In this document: piece by piece, positions 55,806 through 64,000 of the stretch
Layout: the number at the start of each line of letters is the position of its first letter
Position numbering within the stretch: position 1 is the stretch's first letter
Origin: an uncultured Alphaproteobacteria bacterium
GTDB lineage: Bacteria; Pseudomonadota; Alphaproteobacteria; Caulobacterales; Caulobacteraceae
Assembly (NCBI GenBank): GCA_903860975.1
Contig: CAIOSI010000009.1
Location: 62,001-126,000, forward strand
DNA length: 64,000 bases
Reading direction: 5' to 3'
Position numbers and translations under genes: made by a program
The notes under the pieces: model-generated
Databases searched by the model: none
Told to the model about the DNA's origin: nothing
Seen by the model: the letters and a program-made list of their open reading frames with translations, nothing else

Positions 55806-58328
55806 ATGGAGTGGGAACTGAAAACGGAGGCACAGACGGTTGCGGCCTCGGCAGAGAGGCAGGGTTGGCGCGTTGAGGACGCTTTCCGTGAGAGCGCGCG
55901 CCAGTGGAGCGATCTTGTCGCCCTGGAGATTAATGGTCGAACCGTCACCTATGCGGAGCTCGAGCGGCGCTCTGAGGGCTTGGCGGCGCGATTAGCGCAA
56001 AACGGTATCGGGCGAGGCGATATTGTCGGCCTGGCTTGCGAAGATATCGGTCAGTTTGCGGTTGGAGCACTCAGCATCCTGAAAGCCGGAGCTGCCTATC
56101 TTTCGCTGGATATGCGCTATCCGCTCAGTCGTACGCCAGCCGCCGTTTTTGAAGACGCGGTCAAGCTGCTGATCGGCGAAGAGTACCTAATTAGGGACAT
56201 TCCATCAAGCCTTCCGACATTGGCCTTCAACCCAGAAAAGACCGCGCAAAGCAGGGCCGAGGCTCCTTGCCCGCCTAAGCAGAGCAATGAAAACTGCGAT
56301 CCCGCCTACCTTTGCTATACGAGCGGTACGACCGGCGTTGCGAAGGGCGCGTTGATCCCGCATGGCGGCATTCGGGGTCTCGTCTCCCATCCTCAGTTTG
56401 AGGCTTTCAAGCCTGGCGGGCGGATCGCAAGCTGCAGCACCTTTGCTTTCGATGCGATTACGTTCGAGGTCTGGGGCGCGCTGCTGAACGGTTGCTGCCT
56501 CGTCCAAGTCCCGCTTGAGGTCGTGCGATCGCCTGGCCGCCTCGCCGACTTCCTTTCGGAGGAGCGCATCGATGGCGCGTTCCTCACAACGTCACTGTTC
56601 AACGCGGTAGCGACCCATCGAGCCGACGCTTTCGGCACTATGACGACCTTGGTGATCGGCGGGGAAGCTGTACAGCCAGCTTATGTGCAGCGTGTGTTTG
56701 ATTCAGGCTTCCCACCACGCCAGATCATCAATGGTTATGGCCCCACAGAGACCACGACGTTTGCAACTTGCCACGCCATCACACCTGCGGACCTAGCGAG
56801 CGGAGCCATTCCGATTGGGCGGCCGATCAGCGGCAGAGAAGCCTACATTGTTACATCAGCGGGTCGACAGGCTGAGCCCGGCGAGGAGGGCGAGCTCTGC
56901 ATCGGCGGCGAGGCGGTTGCGCTTGGCTATCTGGATGCCCCGGACCTCACTGCGGAGAGGTTCGTCTCTAACGTGTTGCTCGGGGCTTTCAACACGCGGC
57001 TCTACCGCACAGGCGACCTTTGCAAGACGCAGGACGACGGGGCTATCCAATATCTTGGGCGGCTAGACGAGCAGGTAAAGGTCAAGGGTTACCGGATCGA
57101 ACCGGCTGGCGTTGCCTTACTGCTTGGGCGTATCGCGGGGGTCGAGGAGGCGGTTGTCGTTCCTCGAGAGGTGGCCTTTGGGGCAAAGCAGATCGTGGGG
57201 TTTCTTCGCGGCGACGGACGGCTCTCTGAAGTCGAACTGCATGCGGCTGCTGTGCGTCTGATGCCGGATTATATGGTGCCGGCCGCCTTGGCCTGGGTGG
57301 ACGATTTCCCTCTGAACGCCAACGGTAAGCTCGATACGGCAGCATTGTTCTCCAAACTCGAAGCTCAGCGATGCGGCGTTTTCGAAACCCAAGGCTACGA
57401 AGAACTTGAGCGCGAACTTGCTGATATCTGGCGGCGCAATGGCAGCCCAGCGACTTTCGACCTCGATACGCCCTTCCATCAGGTCTGTGATTCATTGGCT
57501 ATGGTTGGGGTCATGCTCGACATTGAGGCCGCTTTCGGTCGCGAGCTTCCAATCTCGGCGCTTATACTTCCCGTCACCATTCGGAGCATGGCAGCAGCGC
57601 TCCGTGCACCTAAGGTGGCCCGCGCTGAGCCGGCGCGCGTCTTTTACGTCGGCCAACCTTGGAACATGACCCCAATGCCTGAGGCGCTTGGTGCAGCGCT
57701 TGATACCTCTGGTCCATGCCTGGAACTCAGGGTACCGCCCGCCGCGAGCTCGAATTTCGCCTACGATTCTATTGAGGACCTGGGCGAGATCCTTGAAAAG
57801 CAGGTCTTAGACGCTAGCGACGGCAGGCCTTATACCGTCGTTGGGTTTTCCTTCGGCGGAATCCTGGCTTTTGAACTTGCGCGCCGACTGGAGCGGCGCG
57901 GCGAAAAAATTGAGCGCCTCCTGATCCTCGACAGTCGGCTGGCACGCCGACGGTTGTGGCTTGGTCGGGTCTGGGTGCGCTTTCGACAGTTGCTTGTCTA
58001 TGCCCGTCGAGACCCACGCCAAGCCTGGGAACGCGTGGCGCGGCGAACTCGCTGGATGATAGGACGGGAAACTCCCAATCGCGCTCAGCAGATCAATAGG
58101 CGGGCCTTGGAGGCCATGCTTTCCTATGCGCCAGATCCAATCTCTGTGCCGACAGTGTTCGTCAAATGCATGAAATTCGATGACGCCTTCGATAATCCGA
58201 AGAACAGTATCTATGGGAAATCAATACCCTGGAACAAAATTGTCAGCGATTTGAAGGTCGTCGAATTGAACTGTACTCACGCCCAGATTGTGCACGACCC
58301 AACCTGGGCCTCAAAAGTCGCCGACTAA
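55806..58328 (+). CDS. Stand-alone NRPS-like protein: adenylation, carrier, thioesterase
   Basis: An 840-residue single-module enzyme without a condensation domain. Adenylation motifs: A3 LCYTSGTTGVAKGALIPHGG near 175, A4 FAFDAITFEVWGALLN, A5 IINGYGPTETTTFATCHAIT, A7/A8 RLYRTGDL and GRLDEQVKVKGYRIEPAG, A10 FPLNANGKLDTAA near 520. The carrier has CDSLAMVGVMLDIEAAFGRE near 565, with Cys where Gly is usual before the phosphopantetheine Ser. The thioesterase shows GFSFGGILAFELARRLERRG near 690 and a late His in ELNCTHAQIVHDPTW. The substrate-pocket residues read about DAFFVGGTFK, similar to Val/Ile codes; this is my alignment by eye. A TTG at 55764 is an alternative start. Confidence 0.85.
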   Translation: MEWELKTEAQTVAASAERQGWRVEDAFRESARQWSDLVALEINGRTVTYAELERRSEGLAARLAQNGIGRGDIVGLACEDIGQFAVGALSILKAGAAYLSLDMRYPLSRTPAAVFEDAVKLLIGEEYLIRDIPSSLPTLAFNPEKTAQSRAEAPCPPKQSNENCDPAYLCYTSGTTGVAKGALIPHGGIRGLVSHPQFEAFKPGGRIASCSTFAFDAITFEVWGALLNGCCLVQVPLEVVRSPGRLADFLSEERIDGAFLTTSLFNAVATHRADAFGTMTTLVIGGEAVQPAYVQRVFDSGFPPRQIINGYGPTETTTFATCHAITPADLASGAIPIGRPISGREAYIVTSAGRQAEPGEEGELCIGGEAVALGYLDAPDLTAERFVSNVLLGAFNTRLYRTGDLCKTQDDGAIQYLGRLDEQVKVKGYRIEPAGVALLLGRIAGVEEAVVVPREVAFGAKQIVGFLRGDGRLSEVELHAAAVRLMPDYMVPAALAWVDDFPLNANGKLDTAALFSKLEAQRCGVFETQGYEELERELADIWRRNGSPATFDLDTPFHQVCDSLAMVGVMLDIEAAFGRELPISALILPVTIRSMAAALRAPKVARAEPARVFYVGQPWNMTPMPEALGAALDTSGPCLELRVPPAASSNFAYDSIEDLGEILEKQVLDASDGRPYTVVGFSFGGILAFELARRLERRGEKIERLLILDSRLARRRLWLGRVWVRFRQLLVYARRDPRQAWERVARRTRWMIGRETPNRAQQINRRALEAMLSYAPDPISVPTVFVKCMKFDDAFDNPKNSIYGKSIPWNKIVSDLKVVELNCTHAQIVHDPTWASKVAD

Positions 58329-58541
58329 CTACCGCCGGTGCCCGAGGCGAGCGTTTTCACCAAGGTCCCTTGCTGCAGACCAGGGGATTAGACCCCCGAT
58401 GTCGGCATCATGTCGGTTCGCACTGCGGCTATCGATCCAGGCCCCCTGGGCGTTGAGGTCGTGAGCTGATGCTGGTGCCGGGACGTTTCTAGCCACGATA
58501 GGCATACTGTATCCAATCGTCAGGAATGTAGGGGAGCCGAG

Positions 58542-59558
58542 ATGCGCGCGCTAAGTGTCGCCGAGCCGTGGGGATTGGACGCAATCCAGGTCGTGGAGGC
58601 ACCGGACCCGGTGTTGAACCATGGCGAAGTTCTCGTGCGGATGCGCGCCGTTTCGCTGAACTACCGCGACCTTTTGATGGTGCAAGGGATGTATGCCCGA
58701 GGCGCAGCCACCGGCGGCACCATAACGCCTTTCTCGGATGGTTGCGGCATTGTGGAGGCCATTGGTCCCGGCGTTTCTCGGTTTATGCCGGGCGATAGGG
58801 TCGCAACGATGTTCTTCCAGAATTGGATTTCGGGTCCCCCGACCTTGGAAAAGCTCATGTCCTCCCTGGGCTCGCCAATTCCGGGCGCAGGCAGGGAACA
58901 TGGTGTCTTCAGTCAGGAAGGCTTGTCCAAGGTTCCGGACTTTCTGTCAGATCAACAGGTGGCGACGCTTCCTTGTGCGGCGCTTACCGCATGGCGCGCG
59001 CTTTTCGAAGATGCCGATCTGCGGCCAGGAGACACCGTGGTCCTGCAGGGCACGGGTGGGGTCTCTATTTTCGGCCTTCAGTTTGCCCACGCGGCCGGTT
59101 TGCGGACCCTGATCACGTCATCTTCCGATGAGAAACTGGCCCGCGCAAAGGCGATGGGCGCCGATCACCTGACCAACTATCGCCTGGAGCCTGCGTGGTC
59201 AAAAGCGGTGCGGGCAGCCACGGGCAACGTCGGGGCCGACCTGATCATCGAGGTCGGTGGTGGCGGCACCATCGAAGAAAGCATGAAGGCCATCCGCATC
59301 GGAGGCCACGTCGCAATCGTAGGCGTCGTTGCAGGCTTGGGCGGCCCCTTCAACACTGCTTCTCTCATCGGCAATTCAGCGAAGCTGCAGGGACTATCGG
59401 TCGGATCGCGCGACATGTTCGAGGCCATGTGCCGGTTCATCGATCTGCATAAGATCAGCCCGGTTGTCGACAAGCTCTTCCCTTGGACTGAACCTAAGGC
59501 GGCTTTTACCGCGATGCAGGGCGGCGAGCATTTCGGGAAGATCGTGCTGGAATTCTGA
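58542..59558 (+). CDS. Zinc-type alcohol dehydrogenase/quinone oxidoreductase family (MDR)
   Basis: A 338-residue medium-chain dehydrogenase. The GroES-like domain (about 1-130) begins MRALSVAEPWGLDAIQVVEA and has VSLNYRDLLMVQGMYARGAA, which replaces the zinc-ligand pattern, so the enzyme is probably zinc-free like quinone oxidoreductases. The NAD(P)-binding domain shows VVLQGTGGVSIFGLQFAHAA near 168. GGAG precedes the start by eight bases. It heads an operon with VOC and carboxymuconolactone decarboxylase-family genes. Confidence 0.88.
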   Translation: MRALSVAEPWGLDAIQVVEAPDPVLNHGEVLVRMRAVSLNYRDLLMVQGMYARGAATGGTITPFSDGCGIVEAIGPGVSRFMPGDRVATMFFQNWISGPPTLEKLMSSLGSPIPGAGREHGVFSQEGLSKVPDFLSDQQVATLPCAALTAWRALFEDADLRPGDTVVLQGTGGVSIFGLQFAHAAGLRTLITSSSDEKLARAKAMGADHLTNYRLEPAWSKAVRAATGNVGADLIIEVGGGGTIEESMKAIRIGGHVAIVGVVAGLGGPFNTASLIGNSAKLQGLSVGSRDMFEAMCRFIDLHKISPVVDKLFPWTEPKAAFTAMQGGEHFGKIVLEF

Positions 59559-59593
59559 TCGCAATGTAAGCTGGCCGAAAACAGGAGGACGCC

Positions 59594-60127
59594 ATGAGGA
59601 CCAAAGGCATCAATCACCTGGCGCTGGTTTGTCGCGACATGGCCGAGACGGTTTCCTTTTATACCGAAGCTCTGGGCATGCCGCTGGTCAAGACCGTGGC
59701 GCTCCCGGACGGCGGACAGCACTTCTTCTTTGACTGTGGGGGCGGCTCATTGCTCGCCTTCTTTTGGTGGCCCGACGCCCCGCCGGCGGCGCCGGGGATT
59801 GCTTCTGTGAAGTCATTTCCTGCGGAGGCAAAATCGGCGGTCGGTTCGATGAACCATGTGGCTTTTCATCTCGACGAAGATGAGTTGGAGCCTTCGATCG
59901 CGCGGCTGCAGGCAGCGGGCGTTGATGTGTCTGTCCCCATCGTGGTCAACCACGACGACAGCCCTTTAGGCGTTGCTCGCGAGATGCACGAGGGCGTCTG
60001 GGTGCGCTCGGTATACTTCCGTGATCCAAACGGGATCATGCTGGAGTTCGCCGCCATTCTTCGCGGATTCAGGCCCGGCGATATTGCTCACGAGCCCGCG
60101 CGCCTAATGCAATCGGCGGAGGCTTAG
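59594..60127 (+). CDS. VOC-family (glyoxalase/dioxygenase-like) protein
   Basis: A 177-residue protein with two VOC units. The first is KGINHLALVCRDMAETVSFY TEALGM, the second MNHVAFHLDEDELEPSIARL, ending in RSVYFRDPNGIMLEFAAILR with the metal-binding Glu. His in the first (NHLAL), His in the second (NHVAF) and Glu fit a metal site. Reaction unknown: glyoxalase, epimerase or ring-cleavage types share this fold. AGGAGG lies seven bases upstream of the ATG. Confidence 0.85.
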   Translation: MRTKGINHLALVCRDMAETVSFYTEALGMPLVKTVALPDGGQHFFFDCGGGSLLAFFWWPDAPPAAPGIASVKSFPAEAKSAVGSMNHVAFHLDEDELEPSIARLQAAGVDVSVPIVVNHDDSPLGVAREMHEGVWVRSVYFRDPNGIMLEFAAILRGFRPGDIAHEPARLMQSAEA

Positions 60128-60132
60128 AGCTC

Positions 60133-60774
60133 GTGCCGCGTCTGCGCCAAGTTTCCCGCTCGGAGGCAACCTCCGATGTGGTCCTCAAGACCTATGATCT
60201 ACTCTTCGGTGACCGCGATCCCGTGGCCGAGCCTGGAACGACAACCGGAACCCTCGGCGATTGGTGGACCGTCTTTGCCCTGGTTCCAGATGTCCTGGAG
60301 CATGCGAACCGCGGCTTTGCTCTTTACCGAAGCCCTAAGCGCAAGCTCGATCCGGTGCTGCGTGAACTGGCCCAGACCCGGGTCGGTTGGGCCAAGTCCA
60401 GCCAGTTCGTCTTTTCGCAGCACTGCAAATCATTGCGTGGTCTGAAGGTGGATGAGGCGAAGATCGCTGCGATCCCGCATTGGTCCGCCGCCGATTGCTA
60501 TGACGCTCGGGAGCGTGCGGTTCTGGCCTATGCCGATTGCTTGGCCCTGCAGGCCGGCCGCACACCGGAGGCGGTATTCGACGCTCTGAAGAGGTTCCTG
60601 TCCGACGAGGAGATTCTTGAGCTCACCTACATCGCCTGTCTCTATGACATGCATGCGGTGATGAGCCGGGCGTTACGCACGGAGTTCGATGACCGAGACG
60701 ATCCGGTCGTTGAAGTCGCTTCGCCCAACGATTTCAGCGCGCGAGATTTCCTCGACATCGGCCAGCGCGAATAG
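60133..60774 (+). CDS. Carboxymuconolactone decarboxylase-family (AhpD-like) protein
   Basis: A 213-residue protein with GTG start and GGAGG in the end of the previous gene. The CMD/AhpD-like helical fold is indicated by KLDPVLRELAQTRVGWAKSS followed by QFVFSQHCKSLRGLKV, where the usual C-x-x-C-x3-H is replaced by S-S-Q-F-V-F-S-Q-H-C; peroxidase chemistry is therefore doubtful. DARERAVLAYADCLALQAG is the second helix pair. It ends 42 bp from the convergent cysNC stop. Confidence 0.82.
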   Translation: MPRLRQVSRSEATSDVVLKTYDLLFGDRDPVAEPGTTTGTLGDWWTVFALVPDVLEHANRGFALYRSPKRKLDPVLRELAQTRVGWAKSSQFVFSQHCKSLRGLKVDEAKIAAIPHWSAADCYDARERAVLAYADCLALQAGRTPEAVFDALKRFLSDEEILELTYIACLYDMHAVMSRALRTEFDDRDDPVVEVASPNDFSARDFLDIGQRE

Positions 60775-60816
60775 ATCTCGTCGAAAATTGTTAGATCGGA
60801 TCCTGCTGGCGCAGGC

Positions 60817-62739
60817 TCAGATCACAGGGTCGAAGCTTCCGCCTTCTAACCATTCGAAGATTTGTTCAGCTGCCTCTTGCGCTGTGTTCATCGTCGTATC
60901 CACGCGGATTTCGGGGCTCTCCGGCGGCTCGTAGGGCGAATCCACGCCGGTGAAATTCTTGAGCTGACCTGCGCGGGCCTTGGCGTAGAGGCCTTTCACG
61001 TCGCGTCGTTCTGCGTCTGCGATGGGGGTATCGACAAAGACCTCAACGAACTCGTCCGCACCCAAGAGATCTCGGGCCATCTGCCGCTCGGCGCGGAAGG
61101 GCGAAATGAAGCTGACCAGCACGATCAAGCCGGCGTCCGCCATCAGCTTGGCCACCTCGGCCACGCGGCGGATGTTCTCGACCCGGTCGGCCTCGGTGAA
61201 GCCCAGGTCCTTGTTGAGGCCGTGACGGACATTGTCGCCGTCCAGCAGGTAGGTGTGGCGCCCCTGAGCGGCCAGGCGCTTCTCCAACAGGTTGGCGATG
61301 GTTGACTTGCCGGCGCCTGATAGGCCCGTCAGCCACACGACACGTGCCTTCTGGCCTTTTGCTTTGGCTCTTGCAGTCTTGTCCACATCCATCGCCTGCC
61401 AGTGGATGTTTTGGCTGCGACGAAGTGCGAAATGCAGGAGCCCTGCGCCCACCGTCCGGTTGGAAATCCGGTCGATCAGTATAAAGCCGCCAAGGTCGTG
61501 GTTTTCGGCGTAGGCGTCGAAGGCGATGGGAGCGTCCAGCGATAGGTTGCAAACGCCGATGTCGTTCAGCTCAAGTCGCCGCGCGGCGAGCTGTTCAAGG
61601 GTGTTGACGTTGACCTTGTACTTGGGCTCCGCGACCTGGGCTGCGACCGTTCGGGTTCCCAGTTTCAAAAGGTAGGGTCGGCCCGGCAGCATGGCCTCTT
61701 CATCGAACCAGACGATGGTTGCCTCGAACTGGTCGGCCACCGCGGGCGGATCGCCGGCCGCGGCCAAGACGTCGCCTCTTGAGACGTCGATCTCATCGGC
61801 AAGCGTCAGCGTCACCGACTGGCCGGCTACGGCCTCGGGCAGGTCACCGCTGAAAGTGACGATGCGCGCCACGCTGCTCTCGCGACCGGAGGGCAGGGCC
61901 TTGACCTTGTCGCCCGGCCGGATGACGCCAGTAGAGATCAGGCCAGAAAAGCCTCGGAAGTCGAGGTTCGGGCGGTTCACCCACTGCACCGGCATGCGGA
62001 AGGGCTTCTCCCGAAGATCATCCTCGACCGAGGCGTCCTCCAGCCAGCGCATCAGCGGGGGGCCGGCAAACCACGGTGACTTCGCACTGGGCTCGGTAAT
62101 GTTGTCGCCCTGGAGCGCGGACATCGGGATGGCCGTGAAGGCCTTGATGCCGATTTTCTCGGCGAAGACGCCGTAGTCGGCGACAATCTCGTCGAAGCGG
62201 GCCTGGCTCCAGTCCACCAGGTCCATCTTGTTGATCGCCAGTACGACGTGGCCGATGCCGAGCAGGCTGACGAGATAACTGTGCCGTCGGGTCTGGGTCA
62301 GCACGCCCTTTCGCGCATCAATCAGGATCACGGCGGCGTCAGCGGTCGAGGCACCTGTGACCATATTGCGGGTGTATTGTTCGTGGCCGGGCGTATCGGC
62401 AACGATGAACTTACGCTTATCGGTGGAGAAGAAACGGTAAGCGACATCGATGGTGATGCCCTGCTCGCGCTCGGCGGCTAGGCCGTCGACCAGCAGGGCA
62501 AAGTCGATTTCGCCGCCCTGCGTGCCGAGCCTCTTCGAATCCGCCTCGAGTGCGGCCAGTTGATCCTCGAAGATCATCTTTGAATCGTAGAGTAGCCGGC
62601 CGATCAGCGTCGACTTGCCGTCGTCGACCGAGCCACAGGTCAGGAACCGCAACAGACTTTTGTGCTGATGGGCAAAGAGGTAGGCCTCGATATCCTCAGC
62701 GATCAGGTCTGACCCAGCAACTTCATAGGACGGGGCCAC
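60817..62739 (-). CDS. cysNC: Bifunctional sulfate adenylyltransferase GTPase subunit/APS kinase (CysNC fusion)
   Basis: The protein activates sulfate to APS with CysD and then phosphorylates APS to PAPS. It has 640 residues. The N-terminal GTPase has the P-loop [20 protein letters not shown] near 36, [16 protein letters not shown] near 115 and NKMD near 170. The translation-factor-like beta barrel follows (about 245-430). The C-terminal APS kinase begins near 455 with [20 protein letters not shown] and has [20 protein letters not shown]. The GTG start overlaps the cysD stop by one base (TAGTG), so the two are coupled. Confidence 0.95.
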   Translation of the reverse strand: MAPSYEVAGSDLIAEDIEAYLFAHQHKSLLRFLTCGSVDDGKSTLIGRLLYDSKMIFEDQLAALEADSKRLGTQGGEIDFALLVDGLAAEREQGITIDVAYRFFSTDKRKFIVADTPGHEQYTRNMVTGASTADAAVILIDARKGVLTQTRRHSYLVSLLGIGHVVLAINKMDLVDWSQARFDEIVADYGVFAEKIGIKAFTAIPMSALQGDNITEPSAKSPWFAGPPLMRWLEDASVEDDLREKPFRMPVQWVNRPNLDFRGFSGLISTGVIRPGDKVKALPSGRESSVARIVTFSGDLPEAVAGQSVTLTLADEIDVSRGDVLAAAGDPPAVADQFEATIVWFDEEAMLPGRPYLLKLGTRTVAAQVAEPKYKVNVNTLEQLAARRLELNDIGVCNLSLDAPIAFDAYAENHDLGGFILIDRISNRTVGAGLLHFALRRSQNIHWQAMDVDKTARAKAKGQKARVVWLTGLSGAGKSTIANLLEKRLAAQGRHTYLLDGDNVRHGLNKDLGFTEADRVENIRRVAEVAKLMADAGLIVLVSFISPFRAERQMARDLLGADEFVEVFVDTPIADAERRDVKGLYAKARAGQLKNFTGVDSPYEPPESPEIRVDTTMNTAQEAAEQIFEWLEGGSFDPVI

Positions 62740-63689
62740 TAGAAATAGCCCTCCTGTTTCTTCTTCTCCATGGATGCCGCCTGGTCGTGGTCGATGACCC
62801 GGCCCTGCCGCTCGCTAGTGGTGGCCAGCAGCATCTCCTGGATGATCTCGGGCAGGGTGGTGGCTGTAGATTCGATGGCACCTGTTAGCGGATAGTCGCC
62901 CTGCGTGCGGAAGCGGATTGAACGCACCTGCGGAACCTCTCCCGGCAGCAGGCGCATGCGCTCGTCATCGACCATGATCAGGTTGCCGTCGCGCTCCACC
63001 ACAGGCCGTTCGCCCGCAAAGTAGAGCGGCACGATCGGGATGTCTTCGAGGTAGATGTATTGCCAGATATCGAGCTCGGTCCAATTGGAGATCGGGAAGG
63101 CGCGGAAGTTCTCACCTTGCCCTTTGCGGGTGTTGTAAAGCCGCCAGAGCTCCGGGCGTTGCATCTTGGGATCCCAGCGGTGCTGGGCGGAGCGGAACGA
63201 TAAGATCCGTTCCTTGGCCCGGGACTTCTCTTCGTCACGCCTACCGCCACCGAAGGCAGCATCGAAGCCAAATTTATGGATGGCCTGCTTCAATCCTTCG
63301 GTCTTCCACATGTCGGTGTGTAGCGAGCCGTGGTCGAAGGGGTTGATGCCGCGCGCCTCGGCCTCTGGGTTTTTGTGAACGATCAGCTCCATCCCAGTTT
63401 CGCGGGCCATGCGTTCGCGCATTTCGTACATGGCCCGAAATTTCCAGGTCGTATCGACGTGCAGCAGCGGAAACGGCGGTTTGGCTGGATAGAAGGCCTT
63501 GATGGCCAGGCGCAGCATGACGGCTGAGTCTTTGCCGATGGAATAGAGCATCACTGGCCGCTCGCATTCGGCGACGACCTCTCGAAAGATTTGGATGCTC
63601 TCGGCTTCCAAGCGCTGCAGATGGGTCAGCATGGGTGCGGCGGTGGCGTTTCTTTTGGTGACGGGGGCGGGCGCGTCGCGGGCGTCCAT
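62739..63689 (-). CDS. cysD: Sulfate adenylyltransferase small subunit
   Basis: CysD makes adenosine 5'-phosphosulfate from ATP and sulfate together with CysN. The 316-residue protein has the PP-loop-type [20 protein letters not shown] near residue 50, [16 protein letters not shown] near 80, and the R-rich block [20 protein letters not shown] near 150. It starts [20 protein letters not shown] with AAGG upstream; the family core begins at [18 protein letters not shown], so translation from the ATG at 63632 is possible. It is the first gene of the cysD-cysNC operon. Confidence 0.95.
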   Translation of the reverse strand: MDARDAPAPVTKRNATAAPMLTHLQRLEAESIQIFREVVAECERPVMLYSIGKDSAVMLRLAIKAFYPAKPPFPLLHVDTTWKFRAMYEMRERMARETGMELIVHKNPEAEARGINPFDHGSLHTDMWKTEGLKQAIHKFGFDAAFGGGRRDEEKSRAKERILSFRSAQHRWDPKMQRPELWRLYNTRKGQGENFRAFPISNWTELDIWQYIYLEDIPIVPLYFAGERPVVERDGNLIMVDDERMRLLPGEVPQVRSIRFRTQGDYPLTGAIESTATTLPEIIQEMLLATTSERQGRVIDHDQAASMEKKKQEGYF

Positions 63690-63945
63690 CAGCAGACCTT
63701 ACAGCAACTGGAAAAAAATCCGCTCAGCGGCCCAGGCCACTTAAAGAGGCCATACGCCGCCGGCAAGGCGGGCGGCCCTCAGATATTCTGGCCGCGCCTA
63801 GAGGGTTTGGCCAAGACCATGCCACCGATCCACGGCCACGCCCAATCCTCGCGAGTGTGCCTTTGACGGAGGGCCTGGCTTTATTCCTGAGTGTTTCTCG
63901 ACTGTCATAGCTCGACGCTTGGCGCGCCGCAGCAGCGCGTGCAAC
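63690..63945. promoter_or_regulatory. Upstream region of cysD
   Basis: About 255 non-coding bases between cysD and the partial gene at the right edge. It starts (in cysD direction) with a run of Ts complementary to GGAAAAAAATCC at about 63710. No clear operator was recognised. Confidence 0.35.
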
Positions 63946-64000
63946 ATGAAGTCTAGGGAAACATATCCAATGTCGGAGCCAGAAGACTGGCTGGACATTC
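63946..64000 (+). CDS. Possible gene start at right edge (partial)
   Basis: Two in-frame ATGs (63946 and 63970) open a frame that runs off the window: MKSRETYPMSEPEDWLDI. Too short to identify. It is divergent from cysD. Confidence 0.3.
   Translation, partial: MKSRETYPMSEPEDWLDI

Overview
The window is high-GC DNA packed with genes on both strands. It reads as the chromosome of an alphaproteobacterium, most likely of the Caulobacteraceae (Caulobacter/Phenylobacterium type). That placement is inference from gene content: the mreB-mreC-mreD-mrdA-rodA order, a NodT-type efflux outer-membrane protein, the DUF4169 and DUF2171 small proteins, a divergent GIY-YIG protein, a RHH_4 protein and a fused cysNC. 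I see no rRNA, tRNA or CRISPR array.

Layout. 1-9.5 kb: a secretion-oriented hydrolase cluster holding an M20 peptidase (cut by the left edge), a YncE-propeller/phosphoesterase fusion, and three tandem DUF885 proteins with Tat-like signals. 10-16.9 kb: a PhoPQ-activated (PqaA-type) hydrolase, then a LysR regulator divergent from a complete emrA-emrB-outer-membrane-channel operon. 17.3-20.8 kb: an MHS-type symporter and aminopeptidase P. 20.9-27.5 kb: an accessory region with a GIY-YIG protein, a truncated 'mobile mystery protein A', two 186-bp MITE-like direct repeats enclosing an AlpA-like regulator, a Phd/PemK-like toxin-antitoxin pair and an MqsA remnant, then further broken genes. prmA and an NTF2-like gene follow, and then an orphan HigA-type antitoxin whose toxin gene is wrecked.

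27.5-36.3 kb: housekeeping and mixed genes: uvrD-type helicase, RHH protein divergent from a Coq4-family gene with two shared operators, small proteins, M28 peptidase, aspartate aminotransferase, VTT-domain membrane protein, GST. 36.3-38.1 kb: leuA preceded by a leucine-rich leader peptide and an apparent attenuator. 38.2-39.9 kb: an EamA transporter and a ModE-like regulator with its own box. 40.3-46.1 kb: the cell-elongation operon mreB-mreC-mreD-mrdA-rodA.

46.2-54.3 kb: CHRD protein, a hydrolase pair (epoxide hydrolase-like and proline iminopeptidase), Bcr/CflA exporter, an operon of class III aminotransferase, amidase and DUF423 protein, and an MFS permease. 54.4-58.3 kb: a less GC-rich islet with a 2OG-Fe(II) oxygenase next to a single-module adenylation-carrier-thioesterase protein, the best candidate for an undescribed small-molecule pathway. 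58.5-60.8 kb: an alcohol dehydrogenase, VOC and carboxymuconolactone decarboxylase-family operon. 60.8-63.7 kb: sulfate activation (cysD, cysNC), and the first codons of a possible gene at the right edge.

Starts were chosen from codon, ribosome-binding site and signal-peptide evidence, and differ in places from the longest open frame. All functional names come from motif recognition by eye; no database search was run.
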